From the NCBI GenBank assembly GCA_041156125.1, contig JBEVTI010000005.1, positions 124,001-188,000 on the forward strand: a DNA stretch of 64,000 nt. The letters run 5' to 3'. Of the stretch, positions 51,001 through 59,914 are shown one piece after another. The notes below the pieces were generated by a model. The model worked only from the letters and a program-made list of their open reading frames with translations, did no database searches and was not told where the DNA came from. Both the position numbers and the translations under genes were made by a program. This stretch comes from Paraktedonobacter carboxidivorans. GTDB lineage: Bacteria; Chloroflexota; Ktedonobacteria; Ktedonobacterales; Ktedonobacteraceae. How positions within the stretch are numbered: position 1 is the stretch's first letter; each line of letters opens with the position of its first letter.

Positions 51001-52347
51001 TTGACGCAATCTTCTTCCGCAAGTTCCCCCCTTAGCTACGAGACATTAGAGAGCCTGCGGATTCAGGCTCTGACAAGTCTGCAAACTCTGCAAACGCCTC
51101 TGGGAATTATGGCTAGCGGCCAGGAAGATCACTACCATGCTATCTTTGGACGCGATTCTCTCTGGAGCCTCTTGCTTGCGCTGGAGGCCGGGCTTCTTAT
51201 GAAGGAGAACAAACAGGCCAGGAAGCAGAGCCACGTCTCCAGGCTGGAGAGTCCTTCCGACTATGATGCCTGGCTACACGAGCTTGCCACAACTGTGCTA
51301 CGCGGTCTTGCCAGTCTACAAGGCCAGGTGGTCAATGATTTTATTGAGGAACAGCCAGGCCGCATTATACACGAATACTGGAACCCTATTCCACCACGCA
51401 TGATTGAGAACCGCTGGCCACTCGTCAATGGTCGCTATTATGGAACGTTTGATGCAACTTTTCTCTATATAGTGACTGTAGCTCAAGTCGATGCCTATTT
51501 CCATGATAAGGCGCTGCTGGCCGAACTCTGGCCCAGCATTGAGGCGGCGCTGAATTGGATGCTGGAGTGGTCTGACCTGGATCAAGATGGCCTGGTAGAA
51601 TACCAGAGACGTAATCCTGAAAGCAATGGACTGATCAACCAGGTCTGGAAAGATAGCTCTGAATCGATTTGCTCTAGTACGCGGGAAGCACTGCACTATC
51701 CGCTAGCCTGGATTGAGGTGCAGGGGTACGCCTGGGAGGCTTATACCTCTTATCTCACGCTGGCTCGCCAACAGCAAAGCCTGAGCCCGTCTCTCCAGCA
51801 AAAGATTGAGCAGCGTATGGCCCAACTGCAACGTGGCCTGGAGCGCTTCTGGCTCGCCGACGAGCAGATTTTCGCTATCGCTCTGGATGGTCAGAAACAG
51901 CCAGTTTCCGCCGTCTCCTCTAATCCAGGCCACCTGCTCTGGAGCGGCATCTTGAACCTCGGGCAAGCGGATAAAGTCTGCCAGCGCCTGATACAGCCAG
52001 ATCTGTGTACACCCTGGGGGCTGCGCACGCTCTCTGAGAAGGCCTATTACTACAATCCATTCCTGTATCAGTGCGGTACAGTCTGGCCTTTTGATAATGC
52101 GATAACTATCCTGGGTATGCAACGCCATGGTTTTAGCGTTGAAAGCCGCCATCTCGCACAGGGCATTCTCGAAGCAATCATAGCCCTTAGCAATCCGGTC
52201 GAACTTTATATAGTGCTTTCGACAGACCAGATTCGTCTGCCCAGGCTCGCTCACCAGTGGATGCTGATCGACTATTTCGAAGCCTGTGCGGTCCAGGCCT
52301 GGACAGCAGCCGGGATAATCTATATGACCTCATTGCTACTCCTTTAG
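51001..52347 (+). CDS. (alpha/alpha)6 glycosidase, amylo-alpha-1,6-glucosidase-like
   Basis: The 448-residue cytoplasmic protein resembles the C-terminal catalytic domain of glycogen-debranching enzymes and other six-hairpin glycosidases. It has IFGRDSLWSLLLALEAG (about 43-60), TFDATFLYIVTVAQ, DLDQDGLVEYQRRNPESNGLINQVWKDSSES (about 195-225), VQGYAWEAYTSY and SNPGHLLWSGIL. Acidic residues in GRDS, DSSES and the DGLVEY region are the likely active site. It stands right after the sugar transporter, so it probably trims the imported oligosaccharide. The start is taken as TTG 51001, ten bases after AAGGA; a TTG at 50992 is too close to that site. The exact linkage is not known. Confidence 0.75.
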   Translation: MTQSSSASSPLSYETLESLRIQALTSLQTLQTPLGIMASGQEDHYHAIFGRDSLWSLLLALEAGLLMKENKQARKQSHVSRLESPSDYDAWLHELATTVLRGLASLQGQVVNDFIEEQPGRIIHEYWNPIPPRMIENRWPLVNGRYYGTFDATFLYIVTVAQVDAYFHDKALLAELWPSIEAALNWMLEWSDLDQDGLVEYQRRNPESNGLINQVWKDSSESICSSTREALHYPLAWIEVQGYAWEAYTSYLTLARQQQSLSPSLQQKIEQRMAQLQRGLERFWLADEQIFAIALDGQKQPVSAVSSNPGHLLWSGILNLGQADKVCQRLIQPDLCTPWGLRTLSEKAYYYNPFLYQCGTVWPFDNAITILGMQRHGFSVESRHLAQGILEAIIALSNPVELYIVLSTDQIRLPRLAHQWMLIDYFEACAVQAWTAAGIIYMTSLLLL

Positions 52348-52429
52348 ATCAACTTAAAGAGAGAAATGAGCAAAAAGATGCATCTACCCGGCAAGGGACT
52401 GCAAAGAACCTCTTTACGCGAAATTGACC

Positions 52430-52457
52430 TGGACAGACTATTCTTTCGTGATACAAT
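52430..52457 (+). promoter_or_regulatory. Candidate promoter of the aldolase gene
   Basis: TGGACA (52430-52435) and TACAAT (52452-52457) are 16 bp apart, 63 nt before the start codon. Confidence 0.55.
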
Positions 52458-52519
52458 AGAACCGCGGCGGCGACCGCAAGCGCGGAAACCGCAAGCAAGA
52501 TAGTGGAGAAAGAAAACCA

Positions 52520-53443
52520 ATGAACGATCGCGTTCGCGAAATCCTTAGCTGGTATGCGAGTGAAAACCCTGGCATACGCACCAATCTAGCGCGTATGTTG
52601 AACCATGGTCGCCTCGCCGGGACCGGCAAAATGGTCATTTTGCCCGTTGACCAGGGCTTTGAACATGGTCCAGCGCGCAGCTTCGCGCCAAATCCCGCTG
52701 GCTATGATCCACGCTATCATTTCCAACTGGCCGTCGAGGCTGGTTGCAACGCTTATGCTGCCCCGCTGGGCTCTCTAGAAGCTGGTGTCTCCGATTACGT
52801 CGGCGAGGTTCCTCTGATTCTGAAAGTCAATAATCACGATGTCCTTAACGATGAGAAAGATCCCATTTCGGCGTTAACATCGGGCGTAGAAGACGCGTTG
52901 CGCCTGGGTTGTGTGGCTGTCGGTTTCACGATCTATCCCGGCTCCTCTGAGCGTACGACCATGTATGAGCAGTTGCGCGACTTGATCGCTGAGGCCAAGG
53001 CAGCCGGCCTGGCAGTGGTGGTCTGGTCGTATCCTCGCGGCAGCAGCCTGAGCAAAGAGGGCGAGACCGCCATCGATGTGGTGACCTACGCCGCGCAGAT
53101 CGCTGCACAGCTTGGCGCGCACATCATCAAGGTGAAACTACCTGGCGCGAAGGTTGAACTGCCCGAGGCTCAGAAAGTCTATCAGAAATACAATATCCCG
53201 GTCTCAACCCTGGCCGAACGTGTGCAGCACGTCATTCAGAGTTCGTTTAACGGGCGCAGAATTGTCATCTTCTCCGGTGGAGCCACCGTAGGAGACGAGC
53301 AGGTCTTTGAAGAAGTGCGCGCAATCCGCGATGGCGGAGGCTTCGGTTCAATTATGGGACGCAACTCATTCCAACGCAATAAACCTGAGGCATTGAAGTT
53401 CCTGGGTACGATCATGGGTATCTACGAGGGTTCGGTCAAATAG
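52520..53443 (+). CDS. fbaB: Class I fructose-bisphosphate aldolase (DhnA/archaeal type)
   Basis: This cleaves fructose 1,6-bisphosphate in glycolysis, or runs in reverse. The 307-residue TIM-barrel protein has ILPVDQGFEHGPARSF (about 40-55), the Schiff-base Lys in HIIKVKLPG (about 198-206), VVWSYPRGSSLSKEGE and the phosphate-binding IVIFSGGATVGDEQVFEEVRAIRDGGGFGSIMGRNSFQR (about 250-288). The type matches FbaB/DhnA rather than zinc-dependent class II aldolases. The start has GGAGAAAG upstream. It stands alone, ends in a 26-bp hairpin, and follows the sugar uptake genes. Confidence 0.93.
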   Translation: MNDRVREILSWYASENPGIRTNLARMLNHGRLAGTGKMVILPVDQGFEHGPARSFAPNPAGYDPRYHFQLAVEAGCNAYAAPLGSLEAGVSDYVGEVPLILKVNNHDVLNDEKDPISALTSGVEDALRLGCVAVGFTIYPGSSERTTMYEQLRDLIAEAKAAGLAVVVWSYPRGSSLSKEGETAIDVVTYAAQIAAQLGAHIIKVKLPGAKVELPEAQKVYQKYNIPVSTLAERVQHVIQSSFNGRRIVIFSGGATVGDEQVFEEVRAIRDGGGFGSIMGRNSFQRNKPEALKFLGTIMGIYEGSVK

Positions 53444-53449
53444 CCTGCC

Positions 53450-53515
53450 TCATAAAGTGAGAGGGTATGGACCACGGCGGCATGCCATTGTGGTCCATAC
53501 CCTCTCACTTTATGA
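53450..53515. terminator. 26-bp perfect hairpin between convergent genes
   Basis: Arms 53450-53475 and 53490-53515 are perfectly complementary. The 14-nt loop itself has GGC/GCC. It ends 15 nt from the convergent murJ-like gene and 7 nt from the aldolase stop, so it probably serves both strands. Confidence 0.8.
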
Positions 53516-53529
53516 GCACATTGCTTGTT

Positions 53530-55974
53530 TTAGAGCCAGGGAACGTGCAAAATATTGAGCACTCTGCGTACCAGACCAGAATTCATCTCTTCCATATGCA
53601 GCAAACGCGCCGTTACCAGGAAAGCCAGAGAGCCAAGTCCCAGCTCGATCAATAACTTGAACAGGGCAGTTAGAATGCCTGGAATAAACAGTTTAGTTGT
53701 GGTCGTCGTGTCAAACAGATGATCAAGACTTATACGCGCCACAAATAAGACCAGCGCCATGATACCGGAAGCTAGCGCGGCCCGCCCGAAAAAGCCCAGC
53801 AGTGAATGCAGATCAAAGCCCTCTATGCGCTGAGACAGCAGCATAAAGAGCACCAGCGCCTCCAGAATGCCGGCAATCGAGGTTGAAAACGCCAGCGCGC
53901 CCATACCCCATTGCACCCCAAAGGGGGCCATAATGCCCAGCAGAATGATGCTCAAAGCGATTTTCAAGATAAACTGGGCCACGCTGATCGTCACAGGCGT
54001 CCGGCTATCCTGCAAGGCATAGAAAGAACGCGTCAATATCTCTACCGCTGCCAGAGCCGGTAAGCCAAGCGCGAAAAAGAGCAACGCGACTGAGGTAAAT
54101 TGAGCCGCATCCAGGGTAAAATTTCCGTGCTCTAAGAGTGTCTGCACGATGGAAAAAGAGAGAACCATCAGGCCAACGCCAGAGGGAATGGTTAGGAAAA
54201 GAATACCGCGCAAGGTTTCGAGAATAATGCTGCGCACCCGATCCAGGCGGCCACGCGCGACATAACCTGCCAGGGTCGGGAAGGCTGCGGTGGAAACAGA
54301 AGAGCCAAAGATCGAGACTGGCAAAAGCAAAATCGAAAATGCCTGAAAGTACTCATTAATCAAGCCTGTGAGCACATGGGCAACCACGACCGCTCCCAGA
54401 AATGAGAGCAGAAAACGATCGACCCCGGTACTAAACGAGAGCATAACCGCGTTAATAATGCGCGGAACCATCTGACGCATAATCTGAATCACGCCGGGAT
54501 GACGCCAATCAAAGACAAAAGTATAGCGCATGTTAACCCTGGAAAGACCTGGAATCTGCACGCTAACCTGTAAAATCGCCCCCAGAACCACGCCAAAGGT
54601 GGCCGCGTAGACTGCCGCATCCGCAGGCGAGGTGCTGGTGGTATGAAAGGTCATGAAGAAACCGGGCAAGAGACCAAGATCCAGACCAATGTTATAGAGC
54701 ACCGCGCCTAGAGCTGTGCGCGTAAAATCCTGCTTGGTATTCAAAATTGCGCCAACGATTACACCTGAGCCAAGAACAATAGCCTGAACCAGCATAATGC
54801 GCGTTAAAGTCACAATTAAATTAATCTCGTCGGCATGAGCACCATGAGAGTAGATCGGCACCAGAATAGGCGCCAGAAAAAATCCCACGATGGAGAAAGC
54901 AATCATGATCAGCACAGAAAGATTCAACGCGCTACTGGCGACGTGCCAGGCAGTTTTGTCGTCCCTACGACCCACAGAATAGTATGTAAAGACTGGAATG
55001 AATGCCGAGCTGAGCGCGCCACCCGCGACAACCGTATAAATCAGGTTGGGGATGAGATATGCCTGTAAGTAGGCATCGCCCTGGAGGCTTTTCCCAAATA
55101 CATAGGTGAAAAGAAAGGTCTGTAGCAAACCCAGGACACTGCTCAGCATCAAAGCGCCGCTAATTACCGAAGAGGCGCGTGCAACTTTGACTCGTTGGAG
55201 CATCCCTGTATCCTGTGCTGGCTCAGTTGCTGGCGCTGGCTGTGGACCCGGGTACAGGGCCGCTGAGTGTCCCGCGGGTCGCGGCTGCGCGGACTGAACC
55301 AGGCCACCAGCTGCAGCCTGCGAGGAGGAAGGGGGTACACGCGGCTCCAGCGGAGTTTCTGGAGCAACGCTACCTATCTGGCCTGGCGTTGCCCTGGCTG
55401 GGGGGGGAAACGTGCTTCTATTTTCGGGCAGCGTTTCCGGGTCCGAGCGGCGAAACGAGGTAGTTGCATCTGGACTAAGACGCCTCTGCTGGCGACGCAT
55501 ACGATCTTCGCGTAACTGCTGCAAACGCGCCTGGCGCAAAAGCGGCATGGGCTGCGAGGGCTGAGGAATGCTGATCGAATGATACTGAATACTTTGACTA
55601 TACCCCAGCGAACTCCCCATATCCATTGTCAGGTCAGGATAATAAGTATCATCAGGATACTGCGAGAGAGAGAAATTTGCCTGATCAGGCAGATGTCCTG
55701 ATGGATTCCTGGGATCAGGCCCCGTATAGCCTGGAGGCGGGCCTGCCGGTGGACTCGCGGGCACTGACTGATTGTACACATTCTGCTGATTATTGGGGCC
55801 AGACCCACGATAAGCAGGTGGCTGCCCAGGGGGCACACTAGCTGGCCTCTGAGGATTATATTGATTATTCAGATCAAACGTATAATAACCAGGTGGCTCC
55901 TGAGGCTGGGGCCTGTCAGGATATTGCTGAGGAGCCTGAGGCTCCTGCTGTGGCTGCTGTTCGTCGTTTCTCAC
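53530..55974 (-). CDS. murJ: MurJ/MviN-family lipid II flippase with long Pro/Gln-rich N-terminal tail
   Basis: This flips the peptidoglycan precursor lipid II across the membrane. The 814-residue product has two parts. Residues 1-280 are low complexity (QQPQQEPQAPQQYPDRPQPQEPPGYY and similar short units, then Arg-rich and Pro-rich stretches). The rest has about 14 helices with MurJ features: LQTFLFTYVFGKSLQGDAYLQAYLIPNLIYTVVAGGALSSAFIPVF (about 310-355), MLVQAIVLGSGVIVGAILNTKQDFTRTALG and VDRFLLSFLGAVVVAHVLTG. The family core normally begins near the membrane, so the tail is an addition. The start is taken as GTG 55974 with AAAGGGAT upstream; a longer frame to 56037 lacks a site. It is the first of a minus-strand run. 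Confidence 0.85.
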   Translation of the reverse strand: MRNDEQQPQQEPQAPQQYPDRPQPQEPPGYYTFDLNNQYNPQRPASVPPGQPPAYRGSGPNNQQNVYNQSVPASPPAGPPPGYTGPDPRNPSGHLPDQANFSLSQYPDDTYYPDLTMDMGSSLGYSQSIQYHSISIPQPSQPMPLLRQARLQQLREDRMRRQQRRLSPDATTSFRRSDPETLPENRSTFPPPARATPGQIGSVAPETPLEPRVPPSSSQAAAGGLVQSAQPRPAGHSAALYPGPQPAPATEPAQDTGMLQRVKVARASSVISGALMLSSVLGLLQTFLFTYVFGKSLQGDAYLQAYLIPNLIYTVVAGGALSSAFIPVFTYYSVGRRDDKTAWHVASSALNLSVLIMIAFSIVGFFLAPILVPIYSHGAHADEINLIVTLTRIMLVQAIVLGSGVIVGAILNTKQDFTRTALGAVLYNIGLDLGLLPGFFMTFHTTSTSPADAAVYAATFGVVLGAILQVSVQIPGLSRVNMRYTFVFDWRHPGVIQIMRQMVPRIINAVMLSFSTGVDRFLLSFLGAVVVAHVLTGLINEYFQAFSILLLPVSIFGSSVSTAAFPTLAGYVARGRLDRVRSIILETLRGILFLTIPSGVGLMVLSFSIVQTLLEHGNFTLDAAQFTSVALLFFALGLPALAAVEILTRSFYALQDSRTPVTISVAQFILKIALSIILLGIMAPFGVQWGMGALAFSTSIAGILEALVLFMLLSQRIEGFDLHSLLGFFGRAALASGIMALVLFVARISLDHLFDTTTTTKLFIPGILTALFKLLIELGLGSLAFLVTARLLHMEEMNSGLVRRVLNILHVPWL

Positions 55975-56187
55975 TGGACATCCCTTTATACTGCAAAACT
56001 GGTGCCTATTATATGGCCTGAATGGGATTGAAAGCAAGCCGGGAATGCATTTGGGCTATCTTCTCTAATGGTCCTTTAGCATAAACATTATATGTTTTTT
56101 TATTGATTGTAGCACATATCAGGGCAAAGCACGGGATGTTCTCCCTCCAATTGTCTACAAGAGATAGGAAGCTGAGATACATAAGAT

Positions 56188-56237
56188 ATAAAGATCAGGG
56201 GTTACAGGCTCGCGAGCCTGCAACCCCTGATCTTTAT
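56188..56237 (-). terminator. 25-bp hairpin after the MFS transporter gene
   Basis: The arms are complementary over 25 positions with one mismatch and no unpaired loop beyond the CGCG turn. It begins at the stop codon of the minus-strand gene (56234). Confidence 0.75.
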
Positions 56238-57598
56238 TTTACCCCTTTTACCTGGCGGATAATCAGTGTGCCAAGCACAAAGTAGACCACTGTGACCAGG
56301 AAAAGCACTGTATAACCATAGTGGTTGGGCAGACCGCGCAAGAGTTGGAGTATCAACGCGCCACTTGTGATGCCAACGACCTGCGGAATGATGCCCATGG
56401 CTGACCAGAGACCCAGAAATTTGCCAGCCTCATCCGTTGGAGGCAGGACATCGCAGGTCAGCGCCCAGTCTACGCTCGAATAGGCGCCATAGCCAATGCC
56501 AAAACAGGCGCCTGCCAGCAACGCCAGGCCCTGCGAAGGGAAGAGAATAAAAATCAGGCAGACGACTGACATCACCGCGCCTGAGAGATAGACCAGGCCC
56601 TTACGACCATAGCGATCAGAAACCCAGCCAGCAATCAATGCGGTCGGCAGAGCCGCGATTAACAGCACAGGCTGAAAAAGCGCGCCGTTAAATTGCTCGC
56701 CGGAAAATGCTGTACCGAAGAAGAGTATCTTCACACCAGGCCCACCCAGCACATCGTCAAAGTAATACTGTAAGAAGTAAAAAATACCCCAGATGCCCAT
56801 CATCAGCAATAAACGCGCCAGCAAGACCCACGAGAGATCGGGATATTGCGTCGGGTTGAAGAGAAAACGCTTGAGTACCGTTCTTAACTCAAATCTGGCC
56901 GTGCTATGTAAAGGTATCTCCTTGACTGTAAAAATGGTATACACGACAAAAGCGATCTGTACGACTGCGATAATCAAAAAGATCTGCACAATCTCGCTGC
57001 GGTAGACAGCGAATGTGTCGTGCTTATTCACGATCAGGCCAGCCACAATTGAGCCAATCGCTGTTCCCAGGAGGACAAAAAGACCATTCAGGCCGGCTGT
57101 CACTCCGCGCTGACGCGGCGGCACATTATCGGCAATGATCGCGCTCCAGGGTGAATTGGCGATGTTATTGGTCAATTGCAAGCAAAAGAAGAGAACGATA
57201 AAAGCGATAAGCAGGCCTGTTGAGGAAAACCAGGCCGGGGCAAAGGCAAAGAGCACAAGCACCGGGATGTTGAAAATAGTGCCAATGATCATAAACGGGC
57301 GTCTGCGTCCCATACGAAAGGTGGCATAGTCGGAGATCGCCCCGATCAGCGGATTGACGATTACCGCAACCAGCGTGCCCCAGATCACAACCAGGGCCAG
57401 GTTGATATCTTTGTCGGCATCTCCCAGAAACTTGACGACCATGCTGGGCAGGACTACAGCAAGTAGAGCCTGCCAGTGGAAATTATTGGCGATCCAGAAA
57501 GCGTTGAGGTTTACTTGCTGCAACAAGGAAACACGCCGCAGGGGCGCGGGACTACTTTCGCGGGCGGCAACTTCGCCGGAGGGTTCACTGATTTCCAT
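56234..57598 (-). CDS. MFS transporter, GPH sugar-symporter type
   Basis: The 454-residue protein has 12 predicted helices. LNAFWIANNFHWQALLAVVLPSMVVKF opens helix 1, and NPLIGAISDYATFRMGRRRPFMIIGT is the loop 2-3 signature (D-x-x-x-x-R-x-G-R-R-R-P, about 83-100) typical of glycoside-pentoside-hexuronide and SLC45-type symporters. GWVSDRYGRKGLVYLSGAVMS is the matching loop in the second half. ATG 57598 has GAAAGAG upstream; a longer in-frame start at 57673 adds a Cys-rich stretch with no support. The solute is unknown. It stands between murJ and trxB. Confidence 0.85.
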   Translation of the reverse strand: MEISEPSGEVAARESSPAPLRRVSLLQQVNLNAFWIANNFHWQALLAVVLPSMVVKFLGDADKDINLALVVIWGTLVAVIVNPLIGAISDYATFRMGRRRPFMIIGTIFNIPVLVLFAFAPAWFSSTGLLIAFIVLFFCLQLTNNIANSPWSAIIADNVPPRQRGVTAGLNGLFVLLGTAIGSIVAGLIVNKHDTFAVYRSEIVQIFLIIAVVQIAFVVYTIFTVKEIPLHSTARFELRTVLKRFLFNPTQYPDLSWVLLARLLLMMGIWGIFYFLQYYFDDVLGGPGVKILFFGTAFSGEQFNGALFQPVLLIAALPTALIAGWVSDRYGRKGLVYLSGAVMSVVCLIFILFPSQGLALLAGACFGIGYGAYSSVDWALTCDVLPPTDEAGKFLGLWSAMGIIPQVVGITSGALILQLLRGLPNHYGYTVLFLVTVVYFVLGTLIIRQVKGVK

Positions 57599-57728
57599 GA
57601 ACGTTTCTCTTTCTCTCGCACATCGAGAGTTGAAGGACGAGCCTCCTGCGCAATAACAGGGGTTGGGAAACATTATAGAGCCTGTACACTAAATCTTCAA
57701 GAATATCAAAGAATATCTGAAAACAGCT

Positions 57729-57784
57729 AAAGCAAGCGCGGAAGTGAATTCAGGCAGACCCGAACTCGCTTCCGCGCTTGCTTT
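57729..57784 (-). terminator. Hairpin after thioredoxin reductase gene
   Basis: A 16-bp perfect outer stem (57729-57744 and 57769-57784) extends inward with partial pairing (GAATTC against GAACTC). It lies directly past the stop codon at 57790. Four T follow on the minus strand side. Confidence 0.7.
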
Positions 57785-57789
57785 TGACT

Positions 57790-58719
57790 TTATGCCTCTG
57801 CCTGGGCCTCCAGCCAGCGCTCCACATCGATGGCCGCGCGACAGCCGTCACCCGCGGCGGTAACGGCCTGGCGATAGCGATGGTCGGTGACATCGCCAGC
57901 CGCGAAGACACCGGGAATGTTAGTCATGGTGTTCTCAACCGGCACCAGATAGCCAGCCGGATCGGTATCAATCAACCCCTTGAACAGGGCTGTATTAGGC
58001 CTGTGGCCAATGGCCAGGAACAATCCCTCCGCTGGCAGAGTATTCTCTTCATCGGTCCTCAGATTGCGCAGGCGCAGACCCTTGACCCCCTCATCACCTA
58101 GCACTTCCGTCACCTCGCTCTCCCAGACAAAGCTGATCTTGGGATTCTTCATGGCGCGATCCTGCATGATCTTGCTGGCGCGTAAGCTGTTGCGACGATG
58201 AACTACGGTCACATGGGAGGCATAACGCGTTAAGAAGTTTGCCTCTTCCATGGCTGTATCGCCACCACCAACTACAGCTACATCTTTGCCCTTGAAGAAG
58301 AAGCCATCACAGGTCGCGCAAGCGCTCACGCCCCGCCCCTTCAGGCGTGTCTCGCTAGGCAAACCCAACCACTGCGCACTGGCTCCAGTCGAGATAATCA
58401 CTGCGCGCGCCTGATATTCGCCAGAGTCGGCGCTTAGTGTGAAAGGCCGCTGGCTAAAATCGACGGACAGCACATCCTCGGTCAACATCTCGGTGCCAAA
58501 ACGGCGGGCCTGGGCCTCAAATTTTTCCATCATATCAGGCCCAAGAATGCCCTCCTCAAAGCCAGGGTAGTTCTCAACCTCGGTTGTTTGCACCAACTGG
58601 CCGCCAACCTCATATCCCTGGAACATTAAGACCGACAAATTGGCACGAGCTGCGTAAATGGCCGCGGTATACCCGGAAGGCCCGGAACCAACTATCACAA
58701 CATCATATATTTTCGCCAT
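57790..58719 (-). CDS. trxB: Thioredoxin reductase
   Basis: This FAD enzyme passes electrons from NADPH to thioredoxin. The 309-residue product has an N-terminal FAD site VVIVGSGPSGYTAAIYAARANL. The redox motif is CATCDGFF (about 134-141) and the NADPH site is DVAVVGGGDTAMEEANFLTRYA. The C-terminal FAD motif is GVFAAGDVTDHRYRQAVTAAGDGCRAAIDVERWL. ATG 58719 is favoured (GAGGAT upstream); an ATG at 58740 would add seven residues. Confidence 0.95.
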   Translation of the reverse strand: MAKIYDVVIVGSGPSGYTAAIYAARANLSVLMFQGYEVGGQLVQTTEVENYPGFEEGILGPDMMEKFEAQARRFGTEMLTEDVLSVDFSQRPFTLSADSGEYQARAVIISTGASAQWLGLPSETRLKGRGVSACATCDGFFFKGKDVAVVGGGDTAMEEANFLTRYASHVTVVHRRNSLRASKIMQDRAMKNPKISFVWESEVTEVLGDEGVKGLRLRNLRTDEENTLPAEGLFLAIGHRPNTALFKGLIDTDPAGYLVPVENTMTNIPGVFAAGDVTDHRYRQAVTAAGDGCRAAIDVERWLEAQAEA

Positions 58720-58921
58720 AGCAAATCTATCCTCACCCATTTAATTATGAATTAAACCAAACTGTTCATATAGAATAACACACAAAGACCCTGTTTTATG
58801 CCTTAAAATTTCCTCACTATCGCACAGGGCAGACAGATAGAGTGAGCGCTCGCCTGATCCTACCTCAAGATAGCAGGGTAAGCGAGTCATAATTGAGCAA
58901 CCCTACGGCGACCGTGGCGCT

Positions 58922-59875
58922 CTATGATGCGCGCGCGAAGGCTAGAGACAGAGTAGTGGCGATCTCTGCTAATGCCTCGTGGCTACGCTCAAAAACACTA
59001 AACATGCGGAAGAAGCCGTGAAGCATACCATTGTAGCGCGAGAGTTGGGTAGGAACACCAGCTTCTTGCAGGCGGCGGGCGTAGTGCTCGCCCTCGTCAC
59101 GGACAGGATCGTATTCAGCGGTGATGATCAGGGCGGGCGGCAGACCAGTAAGGTCACTGGCCCGCAGGGGCGCGGCATAGGGATGGGAACGATCCTCTGG
59201 CCGACTCAAATATTGGTCCCAAAACCAGAGCATGTCCGCGCGTGTCAGACCGTAGCCCTGCGCGTATGTAGTATATGAGGCAGTTCCAGGCTCATAGTAA
59301 TCGGTCTCGCCATAGATCAGCACTTGCTGGCAAAGATGCGGCCCACCCCGGTCGCGGGCCATCAGCGCGACAGCGGCGGCCAGGTTGCCGCCAGAGCTGT
59401 CACCGCCCACGGCGATGCGTGTTGGATCGGCGTTGATCTCGCCCGCGTGTTGCGCGACCCAGCATGTGGCCGTATAGCAATCCTCCGGCGCGGCGGGAAA
59501 GGGATGTTCAGGCGCCAGGCGATACTCTACTGAAACTACCAGGCAAGCAGCGCGGTTGGCCAGCGCGCGACACACGGGATCGTGTCCCTCAATGCTACCC
59601 AAAACCCAGCCGCCAGCGTGAAAATAGACCAGGACAGGCAGTAAAGCAGCCTCGGCCCCTATAGGCGTATAGATGCGCACAGGCAGGTCACCCGCCGGGC
59701 CAGGCAACAGACGATCCTCAAGCGCGGCCACCTGTTCAGGCTGGCCTGCCTCGTCTAGCGCGCTACGCACTGATGCGCGGCGCTGTTCGGCAAGCGTGAG
59801 CACGAGATCTGTGCTCGCGTCAGCCGCTACTGAGGCCGCGCTTAGATAAGCGACAACCTGTGGATCAAGGGGCAT
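58922..59875 (-). CDS. Alpha/beta hydrolase, hormone-sensitive lipase family
   Basis: This is a likely carboxylesterase or lipase. The 317-residue product has the oxyanion motif VYFHAGGWVLGS (HAGG in place of HGGG, about 80-91), the nucleophile GDSSGGNLAAAVA (about 153-165), the catalytic Asp in AEYDPVRDEGEHY, and the catalytic His in NGMLHGFFRM. It begins with ATG 59875 after GAAAGGAAAG; a longer frame to 59908 has no site. No signal peptide, so it is cytoplasmic. The natural ester is unknown. Confidence 0.9.
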   Translation of the reverse strand: MPLDPQVVAYLSAASVAADASTDLVLTLAEQRRASVRSALDEAGQPEQVAALEDRLLPGPAGDLPVRIYTPIGAEAALLPVLVYFHAGGWVLGSIEGHDPVCRALANRAACLVVSVEYRLAPEHPFPAAPEDCYTATCWVAQHAGEINADPTRIAVGGDSSGGNLAAAVALMARDRGGPHLCQQVLIYGETDYYEPGTASYTTYAQGYGLTRADMLWFWDQYLSRPEDRSHPYAAPLRASDLTGLPPALIITAEYDPVRDEGEHYARRLQEAGVPTQLSRYNGMLHGFFRMFSVFERSHEALAEIATTLSLAFARAS

Positions 59876-59914
59876 AGTGACTCTTTCCTTCTTACTTACA
59901 TATGCCACGCCTAT

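Noticed and set aside
23313..57784. Long hairpins as REP elements or transposon-derived MITEs
   Set aside because: Each stem has its own sequence with no shared ends or target-site duplications, so they are not copies of one mobile element.
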